Part shown: piece by piece, positions 1 through 7,044 of the stretch | Position numbering within the stretch: the stretch's first letter is position 1 | Layout: the number at the start of each line of letters is the position of its first letter | Origin: Acidimicrobiales bacterium | GTDB lineage: Bacteria > Actinomycetota > Acidimicrobiia > Acidimicrobiales > Ilumatobacteraceae | Direction: 5' to 3' | DNA: 22,623 nt | NCBI GenBank assembly: GCA_030830415.1 | Contig: JAURNB010000094.1 | Location: 1-22,623, forward strand | Program-made: the position numbers and the translations under genes | The notes under the pieces: model-generated | The model's input: the letters and a program-made list of their open reading frames with translations, nothing else | The model's database searches: none | Told to the model about the DNA's origin: nothing

Positions 1-39
1 GAGGTCATCGACGTTCAGAGCGAGTTGAACTCTTGACAT
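1..39 (-). CDS. ArsI/CadI-like VOC (glyoxalase-fold) protein, N-terminal 13 codons only
   Basis: Partial gene running off the left edge. The minus strand reads MSRVQLALNVDDL from an ATG, with a strong Shine-Dalgarno AAGGAG five bases upstream (45-50). This N-terminus resembles the start of the actinobacterial ArsI/CadI branch of the vicinal oxygen chelate superfamily: C-As lyases that cleave methylarsenite, and cadmium-induced proteins. Divergence from an ArsR-family regulator across a palindrome supports metal(loid) control. The metal-binding residues lie outside the window, so ArsI versus CadI cannot be decided, and another VOC protein is possible. The reading frame and start are well supported; the family call rests on 13 residues plus context. 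Confidence 0.6.
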   Translation of the reverse strand, partial: MSRVQLALNVDDL

Positions 40-70
40 CAGGGCTCCTTTGGCGCATTGTTCCGCGCTC

Positions 71-102
71 TTTGATATATTGACAAACATCAATATATCA
101 AA
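71..102. promoter_or_regulatory. Palindromic operator and divergent promoter between arsI-like gene and arsR
   Basis: Perfect inverted repeat: TTTGATATATTGA (71-83) and TCAATATATCAAA (90-102), 13-bp arms with a 6-base spacer. AT-rich palindromes of this kind are typical ArsR/SmtB operators. The arms also contain promoter-like hexamers in both directions. On plus, TTGATA (72-77) and TATATC (94-99) are 16 bases apart; the minus strand has the mirror-image pair. A TTGACA also occurs at 80-85 but has no -10 at 17 bases. A bound repressor would block both genes. The repeat is seen directly; the operator and promoter roles are inferred. Confidence 0.75.
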
Positions 103-115
103 AACCTCTGCTCGT

Positions 116-433
116 ATGGCCATTGCGGCGTGTTGTTCACCTGAAAGCACAACACCATTCACCCACGACGACGCCACCAGGCTTGCCAGGGTCTTTGCTG
201 CATTGGGAGACCCCATTCGCCTGAAGCTTTTTACCCTCATTGCTCGCGACCCCAGCCAAGAAGTGTGTGCGTGCTCTTTTGTCGTCGAACTGCAGAGGTC
301 TCAACCCACCATTAGTCATCATCTCAAAATTCTGCGTGAAGCCGAACTCATTACAGGAACAAAACGTGGAACCTGGATCTGGTATTCCGTTAACACTCAA
401 GCACTATCTGAAGTGCGAGAGTTTTTGTCGTAG
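116..433 (+). CDS. arsR: ArsR/SmtB-family metalloregulator
   Basis: A 105-residue winged-helix repressor that would release DNA on binding arsenite or a related soft metal. The wHTH core runs from about residue 20 to 100, with recognition helix SQPTISHHLKIL. Candidate thiolate ligands are the adjacent pair C6-C7 near the N-terminus and C51-A-C53 at the start of the DNA-binding region, where classical ArsR proteins carry their CxC. The N-terminal CC pair plus a core cysteine recalls the Corynebacterium-type As(III) site. The frame is open back to position 50, but that start would place the operator inside the gene, so the ATG at 116 is preferred. It has no clear Shine-Dalgarno, so the mRNA may be nearly leaderless. 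The stop lies two bases from the convergent acyltransferase stop. Confidence 0.88.
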   Translation: MAIAACCSPESTTPFTHDDATRLARVFAALGDPIRLKLFTLIARDPSQEVCACSFVVELQRSQPTISHHLKILREAELITGTKRGTWIWYSVNTQALSEVREFLS

Positions 434-435
434 CT

Positions 436-1362
436 CTACGCGTTATAGCTTTTTGCAACGAAGCCAGGATCGCTCGGCCAATTTGGTTGGAAGAGATGCC
501 ACTGCTCTGGCGCTGCCCAAATAAGAGCTTCCAACTCTTTCGCAAGTGCTTGAGTGCCCACGCGAACGTCTTCGCGCAACTTTCCCGATCGTTCAAAATG
601 CATTGCTGGGTGAATGACCGCGTGATGACCGTTATAGGCCTCTGTGAAATAAACAGCCACGGGGAAAACGGGAGCATGAGTGCGTAATGACAAGGTGACT
701 GGACCCGCGGGAAGCGTTGTGTTTTCACCAAAGAAATCAACAATTACTCCACCTCCTTGCAGATCTCTATCGCACAACAAACACACCACTTCATTGTTGC
801 GCAACGCCTTTAACACCTCGCCTGCAACATTTGGCCCGAGAGGAACAACATTCATTCCTAACTTGGTACGCAGGCTCACAAACCATTCAAAAAGTTCTGG
901 AGGTTGCAAGGCCTCCACAACAACTGTTGTTTTTACGCCCTGATCACATAACCAACGCCCCGCCCACTCCCAGCCGCCGAGATGAGGCAACGCAAGGATG
1001 GCTCCATTTCCGTCTTTGAGAGAATCGGTAATGGCATCAAAGCCATCGAGTGTGAACGTTGCGTCGACAACTTCTGACGAGAGTGACGGGAGGCGGAAAC
1101 TTTCAACGTAATAACGCGAATAACTGTCGAAAGCCCCTTGCGTTGCCTTACGTACTTGCGCTTCGGAATAATCGGGGCGCACGCGACGAATGTGGCGTTC
1201 AATAATGGATCGGCGCGATTGCAATGATGCTGCGGCCAAGTGACCCACAAGTTTTGCTACTCCATACGCCATTGGCCCAGGAGTTACTTGAGCTAATAAC
1301 GATGCAAGACGATACGAACCCACCGTGAATGCATCGGTGACGGATTCACGCGTTGTTACCAA
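436..1362 (-). CDS. patA: PatA-like phosphatidylinositol mannoside acyltransferase (LPLAT/HtrB family)
   Basis: A 308-residue membrane-associated acyltransferase. In actinobacteria this family acylates the mannose of phosphatidylinositol mannosides, using acyl-CoA on the cytosolic face of the membrane. The family signature HxxxxE is H127-LGGW-E132, followed by a CDRD segment near residue 198, and the C-terminus has QWHLFQPNWPSD, typical of HtrB/PatA proteins. The start is TTG, supported by AGAGG about six bases upstream and by the upstream pgsA stop eight bases away. It is the last gene of the thrS-HIT-pgsA-patA order known from mycobacteria. The mannosyltransferase pimA, which normally follows, is absent; a convergent arsR occupies that place. 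The exact substrate is inferred from synteny. Confidence 0.85.
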   Translation of the reverse strand: MVTTRESVTDAFTVGSYRLASLLAQVTPGPMAYGVAKLVGHLAAASLQSRRSIIERHIRRVRPDYSEAQVRKATQGAFDSYSRYYVESFRLPSLSSEVVDATFTLDGFDAITDSLKDGNGAILALPHLGGWEWAGRWLCDQGVKTTVVVEALQPPELFEWFVSLRTKLGMNVVPLGPNVAGEVLKALRNNEVVCLLCDRDLQGGGVIVDFFGENTTLPAGPVTLSLRTHAPVFPVAVYFTEAYNGHHAVIHPAMHFERSGKLREDVRVGTQALAKELEALIWAAPEQWHLFQPNWPSDPGFVAKSYNA

Positions 1363-1370
1363 GGCGCCCT

Positions 1371-2057
1371 CTAGCGTGAACTGGGGCGGCGATTGGAATG
1401 ACGACGCTCCTGGCGTACCGCATGTTTTGTTTCACGGCGCGCTAAACGCTCTTCAATCTTTACCTCTGTTGCTGGCGCAACGGCAGCTTGCTTCCATACC
1501 TTGATGAAACGCTGCACAGCCGTAATAGACGTGAGCACCAACATGATCCACAAAATGGGCACGAGCAGATTGTCGAACAACAATCCGAGACACAACAAGA
1601 TGATTCGTTCGGCACGCTCCATGAGCCCGCCCTTGGCCTGCAAACCTAACGACTCTGCTTTTGCGCGTTCGTAGCTGATGGTTGCCGATACCGCCATCAC
1701 CGCAAAAGGTAAAATCGACATATGTGCACTGTCGTTTGAAGCTAAATACCAAGCAACTCCACCAAGTAGCAAAGCATCGGTGACGCGATCGATGACCGAG
1801 TCGAAAAATGCTCCGCGCTGGCTAGCAGTATTGCCAGCCTTGGCCACTGCCCCATCGAGAAGGTCCGGCAACGCTGCCAAGATGACAAGCAATAATCCAA
1901 GACGCAACGCTCCAGCACCCACCGAAATTCCTGCTGCGACGGCGAGAAGCAAACCGGCAACCGTGAGCACATCGGGGGTCACCCCCACTTTGCGCAACGA
2001 CTCGCCCATTGGTTTCACTGCACGCTCTACCTGCACACGAAAATGGCCGTCGAACAT
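1371..2057 (-). CDS. pgsA: CDP-alcohol phosphatidyltransferase, probable phosphatidylinositol phosphate synthase
   Basis: A 228-residue integral membrane enzyme that would join CDP-diacylglycerol to inositol phosphate and so feed phosphatidylinositol and PIM synthesis. The CDP-alcohol motif is visible: D65, D68, G69, G82, D86 and D90, in DLLDGAVAK and GAFFDSVIDR. The usual Arg of the DGxxAR part is Lys (K73). Several hydrophobic helices are present (about 30-62, 93-106, 114-125 and 145-172). The last 25-30 residues form a strongly basic Arg-rich cytosolic tail. Context (HIT upstream, PatA-like gene eight bases downstream) matches mycobacterial pgsA1. A phosphatidylglycerophosphate synthase is the main alternative. 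AGGA lies seven bases before the ATG. Confidence 0.88.
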   Translation of the reverse strand: MFDGHFRVQVERAVKPMGESLRKVGVTPDVLTVAGLLLAVAAGISVGAGALRLGLLLVILAALPDLLDGAVAKAGNTASQRGAFFDSVIDRVTDALLLGGVAWYLASNDSAHMSILPFAVMAVSATISYERAKAESLGLQAKGGLMERAERIILLCLGLLFDNLLVPILWIMLVLTSITAVQRFIKVWKQAAVAPATEVKIEERLARRETKHAVRQERRHSNRRPSSR

Positions 2058-2066
2058 GGGGAAATC

Positions 2067-2558
2067 CTACTTTGCGCTTTCAGGGAAGTCGGGGTTTGCT
2101 TCTGTCAGCTTTTCTACAACCGAACCATTGATTGCATCGACCAGCACCAACCCACGACGCATCGGAGGTTCTTCTGCGCTATAGCAAAAAACACGCCAAG
2201 TCGGACGGCTACGCAAACCACGCCACACCTGCTGTGCCGATGCATGACCAACGGGAAAGCCAATGGCACGAGTAGCCAGCACAAGTGCGTGCTTTTCATC
2301 GACGGTCATGCGCCAACCCGATGAAATACTGAAAAGACCGAATGCGCCGAGCAAAATTGCTGCGCCGACCCAGCCCTTGCTCATGAGTGCACTGTCGGTT
2401 GGCCCAAAAGCACGAAAAATGAGACACGCAATAGCGATGCCGATGTAGAGGTAACCCGGAATCCGCCGACGACTGTTGTCGGGAAATTCATAAGGACCAG
2501 AGAACGCTGCGACATTGAGGTCGTCGGGCAATTGGTCGCGTAGTTCGTCGTTACTCAC
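2067..2558 (-). CDS. Uncharacterised two-helix membrane protein
   Basis: A 163-residue protein I do not recognise. The N-terminal 30 residues are acidic and polar. Two predicted transmembrane helices follow, at about 34-51 (PGYLYIGIAIACLIF region) and 62-81 (GWVGAAILLGAFGLF region). A soluble C-terminal domain of about 80 residues begins RMTVDEKHALVLATRAIG; its pattern of short strands would fit a PH-like fold, but this is only a suggestion. It starts at GTG overlapping the HIT gene stop (GTGA, four bases) and ends nine bases before pgsA, so it is translationally coupled within the lipid operon. In mycobacteria HIT and pgsA are adjacent, so this gene is an extra member and may assist phospholipid synthesis. 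Confidence 0.8.
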   Translation of the reverse strand: MSNDELRDQLPDDLNVAAFSGPYEFPDNSRRRIPGYLYIGIAIACLIFRAFGPTDSALMSKGWVGAAILLGAFGLFSISSGWRMTVDEKHALVLATRAIGFPVGHASAQQVWRGLRSRPTWRVFCYSAEEPPMRRGLVLVDAINGSVVEKLTEANPDFPESAK

Positions 2559-3085
2559 GCACCTACGTTACCGAACTTTTGCCAAGCAGTACGGATGCGG
2601 TGCGCAGAATCTCCTATCGCTTCTGGCAAGGTACGCGTATTTGCCACTGCTGTCATGAAATTTGCATCACCAATCCACCGTGGAACCACATGAACGTGAA
2701 GATGTTGCGAAACACTCCCACCGGCGGGCGGACCAAGATTGATACCAACATTGAGCCCTTGCGGTTGATACACCGACTTCACCACCTGAACGCCAGTTGT
2801 GACTACTGCCCAGAGCTCTTGTGCTTCCTGTGCGGAAAGATTCTCGAGATCAGCAACTTCACGGTAGGGCAAGATGAGTAAATGTCCTGACGCATAAGGG
2901 AATGCATTCATGATGGCGAAGCAAGTAATGCCTCTGTGCACAATGTGTGATTCCTCATCACTGAGGCCACTATTTAAGATCTGCGTGAATACCGAACCCG
3001 ATGCGGGCGTTGGAGCACTGCCTGCATTCTCGCTCCACTGCTGAACATAAGCAGATCGCCATCCGTTCCATAAGTGTTCCAACAT
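2555..3085 (-). CDS. HIT-family protein, Ap4A phosphorylase/hydrolase type
   Basis: A 176-residue cytosolic nucleotide-binding protein of the histidine triad superfamily. The triad is H128-L-H130-V-H132 in SQHLHVHVVPRW, followed by GDANF. This extended signature matches the actinobacterial branch whose Mycobacterium tuberculosis member (Rv2613c) cleaves diadenosine tetraphosphate by phosphorolysis. Ap4A is a by-product of aminoacyl-tRNA synthetases, which fits its place 23 bases after thrS. The start is ATG. Its TGA stop overlaps the GTG of the next gene. The family is certain; phosphorylase rather than hydrolase activity follows from synteny and signature only. Confidence 0.9.
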   Translation of the reverse strand: MLEHLWNGWRSAYVQQWSENAGSAPTPASGSVFTQILNSGLSDEESHIVHRGITCFAIMNAFPYASGHLLILPYREVADLENLSAQEAQELWAVVTTGVQVVKSVYQPQGLNVGINLGPPAGGSVSQHLHVHVVPRWIGDANFMTAVANTRTLPEAIGDSAHRIRTAWQKFGNVGA

Positions 3086-3108
3086 CGCAGATCTTTTTCG
3101 CTACAGCT

Positions 3109-5085
3109 TTAAGACTTCGCAGCAGAATCTTCGGCGATTTCAGCAAGCACGCGCGCGAGAAAGTCGTTGGCAAGAACATCGCGCTCAACTTCACCACCAC
3201 GCGGGTTCACTCCGACCGAATGATGTGCAACGTCGTCATCACCTACTACTAAGACATAGGGCAACTTCTCGAGCTTTGCATTACGAATACGCTTACCGAG
3301 TTGATCGTCGGCGTGAGAAACATCTACCCGAAGACCTGCGTTGGCGAACTGATTGCGCAGTTCTGCTGCGTAGTCTTCGTGTGCAGAAGCCACTGGCAAA
3401 ATGCGCACCTGTACTGGTGCCAGCCATGTAGGCAATGCTCCTGCGTAATGCTCTAACAACACTCCAAAGAAACGCTCGACAGAACCAAAAAGTGCACGAT
3501 GCAACATGATGGGCTGATGACGACCACTGTCGGCACCTACGTATTCCAAATTGAATCGCTCTGGGAGATTGAAGTCGCATTGGATAGTAGATAGTTGCCA
3601 CTTGCGACCAATGGCATCGCGCACATCGATGTCGATTTTTGGACCATAGAAAGCGGCATCGCCTTCTTTGATTTTGTACACCACGCCATGCCTGTCGAGG
3701 CCTTCACGAAGTGCAGCAGTTGCTTTTTCCCAAATGTCGTCGGAACCCACCGACTTATTTGGGTCGCGGGTTGACAAATTGAATTCAAAATCTTCGAATC
3801 CGAAACGACGCAATACCGACATCACAAAATCGAGCAGGGAGGTAATTTCGTCGGCCATTTGTTCTTCGGTACAGAAAATGTGGCTGTCGTCTTGCGTGAA
3901 GCCACGAATACGCAACAAACCGTGCAGAGTTCCGGCCCGTTCGTAGCGATACACGGTGCCGAGTTCAAAAAGTCGCAGTGGCAACTCGCGGTAGCTGCGC
4001 TGCCTGCCGCGGTAAATAAGACAATGCATCGGGCAGTTCATTGGCTTCGGGTAATACGTACCGTTGTCCATTTCCATGGGCGGATACATGCCATCTTTGT
4101 AAAAATCGAGGTGACCTGAAGTTTGAAAGAGGTTTGCGTTCGCCAGATGCGGGGTGAAAACGAACTGGTACCCACCCGATTGATGGCGATCGCGACTGTA
4201 ATCTTCCATCAACTTGCGCACGATGGCACCCTTTGGATGCCACACAGCCAGACCACCACCGAGTTCTTGCGGGAACGACAACAGGTCTTGTTCAACAGCA
4301 AGACGACGATGATCGCGCTTTTCAGCTTCAATGAGGCGATTGAGGTGTTCTTCCAACGCCGATTTTGATTCCCAAGCCGTGCCGTAAATACGTTGCAGCA
4401 TTGGGCCCTTATCGGAACTGCGCCAATACGCACCAGCAACTTTCATGAGTGCGAAGTGTCCGAGTTTTCCGGTTGTTGGCACATGAGGCCCCCGGCAGAG
4501 GTCGACGAATTCTGGACTATTGCGATACACGCTGATGGCGTCGCCACTTCCTACCTCGTCGGCGTCAACGCCATCGGCTGCACCAGAAGTAACGCGTTCA
4601 ATGATTTCGCATTTGTAGGGCTGATCGGAGAAAAGTTGTAAAGCATCACGCGCCGACACCTCTGAGCGCGTGAAAGGTTGATTTGCCGACACAATTTCTT
4701 TCATCCGCGAGGTAATAGCAACGAGATCTGTTTCGCTGAAAGTGCGCCCTTCGGGAAGGTCGAAGTCGTAATAGAAACCATCTTCAATTGCTGGTCCGAC
4801 AGAAAACTTTGCACCAGGAAAAAGTTGCGTTACCGCTTGAGCCAACACGTGGGCGGTGGAGTGACGCAGAACGTGCCGACCGGCATCGGAATCGGCAGTC
4901 ACAATGGAAACAACGTCACCATCTGCAAGGGCCACATTGAGGTCTACTTCCGCCCCATTCACCACACCAGTAAGAGCTGCCTTTGCCAAACGAGAGCCAA
5001 TACTTGCCGCAAGATCGGCCACTGTGGACCCAGCTGGCAATTCGCGCGCAGAACCATCGGGCAGGGAAATAGACAATACAGACAT
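3109..5085 (-). CDS. thrS: Threonine--tRNA ligase
   Basis: A 658-residue class II synthetase charging tRNA-Thr. In order: TGS domain (1-63), editing domain with H75-STA-H79 and C197/H201 in DLCRGPH, catalytic core with motif 2 around VYRYERAGTLHGL, the zinc-ligand segment MNCPMHC (C351), TQDDSHIFC (395-405), a later MLHRALFGSVERF motif 3, and a C-terminal anticodon-binding domain. The HxxxH/CxxxH editing site is complete, so it should deacylate Ser-tRNA-Thr itself. GTG at 5088 directly precedes ATG at 5085. I prefer ATG because a TAGACT box lies seven bases before it and there is no Shine-Dalgarno. The 54-base upstream gap is too short for a T-box leader. Confidence 0.97.
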   Translation of the reverse strand: MSVLSISLPDGSARELPAGSTVADLAASIGSRLAKAALTGVVNGAEVDLNVALADGDVVSIVTADSDAGRHVLRHSTAHVLAQAVTQLFPGAKFSVGPAIEDGFYYDFDLPEGRTFSETDLVAITSRMKEIVSANQPFTRSEVSARDALQLFSDQPYKCEIIERVTSGAADGVDADEVGSGDAISVYRNSPEFVDLCRGPHVPTTGKLGHFALMKVAGAYWRSSDKGPMLQRIYGTAWESKSALEEHLNRLIEAEKRDHRRLAVEQDLLSFPQELGGGLAVWHPKGAIVRKLMEDYSRDRHQSGGYQFVFTPHLANANLFQTSGHLDFYKDGMYPPMEMDNGTYYPKPMNCPMHCLIYRGRQRSYRELPLRLFELGTVYRYERAGTLHGLLRIRGFTQDDSHIFCTEEQMADEITSLLDFVMSVLRRFGFEDFEFNLSTRDPNKSVGSDDIWEKATAALREGLDRHGVVYKIKEGDAAFYGPKIDIDVRDAIGRKWQLSTIQCDFNLPERFNLEYVGADSGRHQPIMLHRALFGSVERFFGVLLEHYAGALPTWLAPVQVRILPVASAHEDYAAELRNQFANAGLRVDVSHADDQLGKRIRNAKLEKLPYVLVVGDDDVAHHSVGVNPRGGEVERDVLANDFLARVLAEIAEDSAAKS

Positions 5086-5092
5086 CACCGAG

Positions 5093-5098
5093 AGTCTA
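5093..5098 (-). promoter_or_regulatory. Candidate -10 box for leaderless thrS
   Basis: TAGACT on the minus strand ends seven bases before the thrS ATG, a spacing that would place transcription initiation at or next to the start codon. No recognisable -35 lies 16-18 bases upstream, which is common in actinobacterial promoters. The same TAnnnT-to-start arrangement appears before fabI, bpa, the phosphatase-fold gene and the Rrf2 gene. Inferred, not proven. Confidence 0.4.
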
Positions 5099-5139
5099 GA
5101 GCTTAGGTAGCACGGGGAAGGTCTAATTTGTACAGCGAT

Positions 5140-6279
5140 TTATAACTGAACACCGAGAAGTGCAGCCGACGTTGCCACATTGACCTTTGCTCGTGCCGCT
5201 GCATCGATGAGTTGCAGCGCAAGGGGTGAATTGAGATCGTCATCGAGTGCATCTCTCACCTCGGCAAGCAACGCTTGCGATGCTGGCGAGTTTGCCATTT
5301 GTGCATCTTGCGAAACGCTTTGCCACAACTGCAGTCGCGCAAGCGCATCGGGCATGATGTTTGTATTCCATTCCCACTCAACACGATAGTGATGCGCAAC
5401 TAGACCGAGTCGTATAACGCGTGGGTCCCATTCCTTGCGCAACGCATCGACGAAGACCAAGTTGCCTCGGCTTTTTGACATCTTGTGTCCGTCCATCGAC
5501 ACCATGGCAACGTGCATCCAATGACGCACAAATGGAACACCAGTAGCAGCTTCAGATTGCGCACGTTCACATTCATGGTGCGGGAAAATGAGGTCGCTTC
5601 CGCCACCATGCAGGTCGATCGTTGTGCCGAGTTCACGCAAGGCAAGTGCGCTGCATTCAATATGCCAACCTGGCCGACCAGCGCCCCACATTGTTTCCCA
5701 GGCTGGTTCATCGGGCGCACTTGTTTGCCACAAAACAAAGTCGAGTGGATGTCGCTTGTTGGGGTCGGCAATATTGCCACCACGCTCATTGGCAAGCTCC
5801 ACCATGAACTCTTCGCTGTAATTTGAGACCGAACCAAAACTAGGGAACTTGCTCACATCGAAATAGACATTTCCACCGGCTTGATAAGCAAAGCCGCGGT
5901 CGAGCACCATGCCAATGAATCCACGAATATCGGGAATTGCAGACGACGCCCTGGGAGTGCTGTACATGGGCAGCATGTTGAGAGCTTCCATGTCGGCATT
6001 GAAACGAGCTTCTTCACCTGCCGCAAGATCGAGATAGTGAACACCGAGTTCTTTTGCTTTTGCAAAAAGTGGGTCGTCAACATCGGTGACATTACGTACA
6101 CACTTCACCGTATGGCCAAGGTCAATGAGACGCCGCTGCAAAATGTCGTACGCCATAAATGTGGCTGCATGACCAAGGTGTGTTGCATCGTAAGGCGTAA
6201 TGCCACACGTATACATCAACACTTGCGGCTGAGGCTCAAATGGCACTACGGCATTGCGTGCGGTATCGAATAAGCGCAT
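5140..6279 (-). CDS. mshC: L-cysteine:1D-myo-inosityl 2-amino-2-deoxy-glucopyranoside ligase (mycothiol synthesis)
   Basis: A 379-residue class I synthetase-like enzyme that activates cysteine with ATP and joins it to GlcN-inositol in mycothiol biosynthesis. The HIGH motif appears as CGITPYDATHLGHA (25-38), the MshC form rather than the CysRS form (CGPTVYDxxHIGH). The KMSKS motif is at 266-270 followed by RGN. Zinc ligands are likely C25, C209 (WHIEC) and the HHE at 234-236. It lacks the long C-terminal anticodon-binding region of CysRS, as expected. The ATG overlaps the npdG stop (TGATG); an in-frame GTG just before it, at 6282, is ten bases from an AAAGGAG and is an equally possible start. 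The overlap implies co-transcription with npdG. Confidence 0.92.
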   Translation of the reverse strand: MRLFDTARNAVVPFEPQPQVLMYTCGITPYDATHLGHAATFMAYDILQRRLIDLGHTVKCVRNVTDVDDPLFAKAKELGVHYLDLAAGEEARFNADMEALNMLPMYSTPRASSAIPDIRGFIGMVLDRGFAYQAGGNVYFDVSKFPSFGSVSNYSEEFMVELANERGGNIADPNKRHPLDFVLWQTSAPDEPAWETMWGAGRPGWHIECSALALRELGTTIDLHGGGSDLIFPHHECERAQSEAATGVPFVRHWMHVAMVSMDGHKMSKSRGNLVFVDALRKEWDPRVIRLGLVAHHYRVEWEWNTNIMPDALARLQLWQSVSQDAQMANSPASQALLAEVRDALDDDLNSPLALQLIDAAARAKVNVATSAALLGVQL

Positions 6280-6962
6280 CACGCCCGCGGGTCTCCTTTG
6301 ATTCCATTGAGCTTTGGTGCAACTCGTGTTTTATAGCGAACATTGAGTTGCAACAACACTGCAGTGAATGCTTCGATGGCGGTTGCATTCGACAATTCAC
6401 CCGAATCGAGCGGGCGACAACCAGGAATCCGTCGCACCATCTCGCTCACCGTTTCAATAGCAGCTTTGTCGTCTGAACAAATAAGCACATCGCTGTCGAT
6501 GGGGTCACCAAGGTGCCCGAGTTCCTTTGCTGGCAAATGGTGAAATGCTGCAACTACACGACAGTCGGGGGCAGCTGCTTGCACATGGGCTGCCACGCTT
6601 CCTCGAGGCGGAACCAGCGGTTGAAATTCATGCCCCACCCGCACCAACGCGTTGGCCATACTGATGACCACTTTGCCGCGCAGTGCTGCCGCATGCTCGC
6701 GAACAGTTGTTGCGGCGGAGTCCCATGGAGTGGCGAGTACCACGATGTCGCATGCTGCAGACTCTTCGTTTGATCCACCGCGTAATGGCAAGTTCAATGC
6801 TGGCCATGCATCGCGAATTTCCTTCGCCTTTTCTTCTGCCCTCTCGCTGGAACGTGAGCCAATGACCACGTTGTACCCAATGGAGGCGAGTCGGGCCGCA
6901 AGCGCCGTACCTGCAGGCCCTGTACCGCCGAGCACCCCAACGCTTGTTTGCTCTGAAGACAT
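6279..6962 (-). CDS. npdG: NADPH-dependent F420 reductase (Fno/NpdG family)
   Basis: A 227-residue Rossmann-fold oxidoreductase that moves hydride between NADPH and coenzyme F420, supplying F420H2 to F420-dependent enzymes. The dinucleotide motif is VGVLGGTGPAGTALA (8-22), followed by the 2'-phosphate-binding NVVIGSRSSERAE. The conserved AAFHHLPAKEL and ALVRVGHEFQPL segments are typical of the archaeal and actinobacterial Fno family. Length is normal. It is the first gene of the left minus-strand block and diverges from fabI across 82 bases. The mshC start overlaps its stop, tying F420 and mycothiol redox supply together. Its presence implies the organism makes or takes up F420. Confidence 0.9.
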   Translation of the reverse strand: MSSEQTSVGVLGGTGPAGTALAARLASIGYNVVIGSRSSERAEEKAKEIRDAWPALNLPLRGGSNEESAACDIVVLATPWDSAATTVREHAAALRGKVVISMANALVRVGHEFQPLVPPRGSVAAHVQAAAPDCRVVAAFHHLPAKELGHLGDPIDSDVLICSDDKAAIETVSEMVRRIPGCRPLDSGELSNATAIEAFTAVLLQLNVRYKTRVAPKLNGIKGDPRA

Positions 6963-7031
6963 TCATTCAGCCTTACACACCAAGCACACCTAAGAGAACT
7001 TTGAGACCCACCTCGGTGAGAACGGGTGAAC

Positions 7032-7037
7032 TACGGT
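7032..7037 (+). promoter_or_regulatory. Candidate -10 box for leaderless fabI
   Basis: TACGGT ends exactly seven bases before the fabI ATG (7045), placing the likely transcription start at the start codon. No Shine-Dalgarno is visible in the preceding bases, which favours a leaderless message. A TTGAGA at 7001-7006 is 25 bases away, too far for a standard -35. Inferred from spacing. Confidence 0.4.
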
Positions 7038-7044
7038 CTAGGGC

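Noticed and set aside
50..115. N-terminal extension of the ArsR protein from an ATG at position 50
   Set aside because: It would translate through the 13-bp palindrome, has no family-like sequence, and the CC-containing N-terminus fits a start at 116.
5086..5139. T-box leader upstream of thrS
   Set aside because: Only 54 bases separate mshC and thrS, with no stem I or antiterminator-like structure, and a TAGACT box lies next to the start. The ileS leader, where actinobacterial T-boxes are common, is outside the window.
5140..6279. Cysteinyl-tRNA synthetase
   Set aside because: The HIGH region reads CGITPYDATHLGHA and the protein is short at the C-terminus, both diagnostic of MshC.
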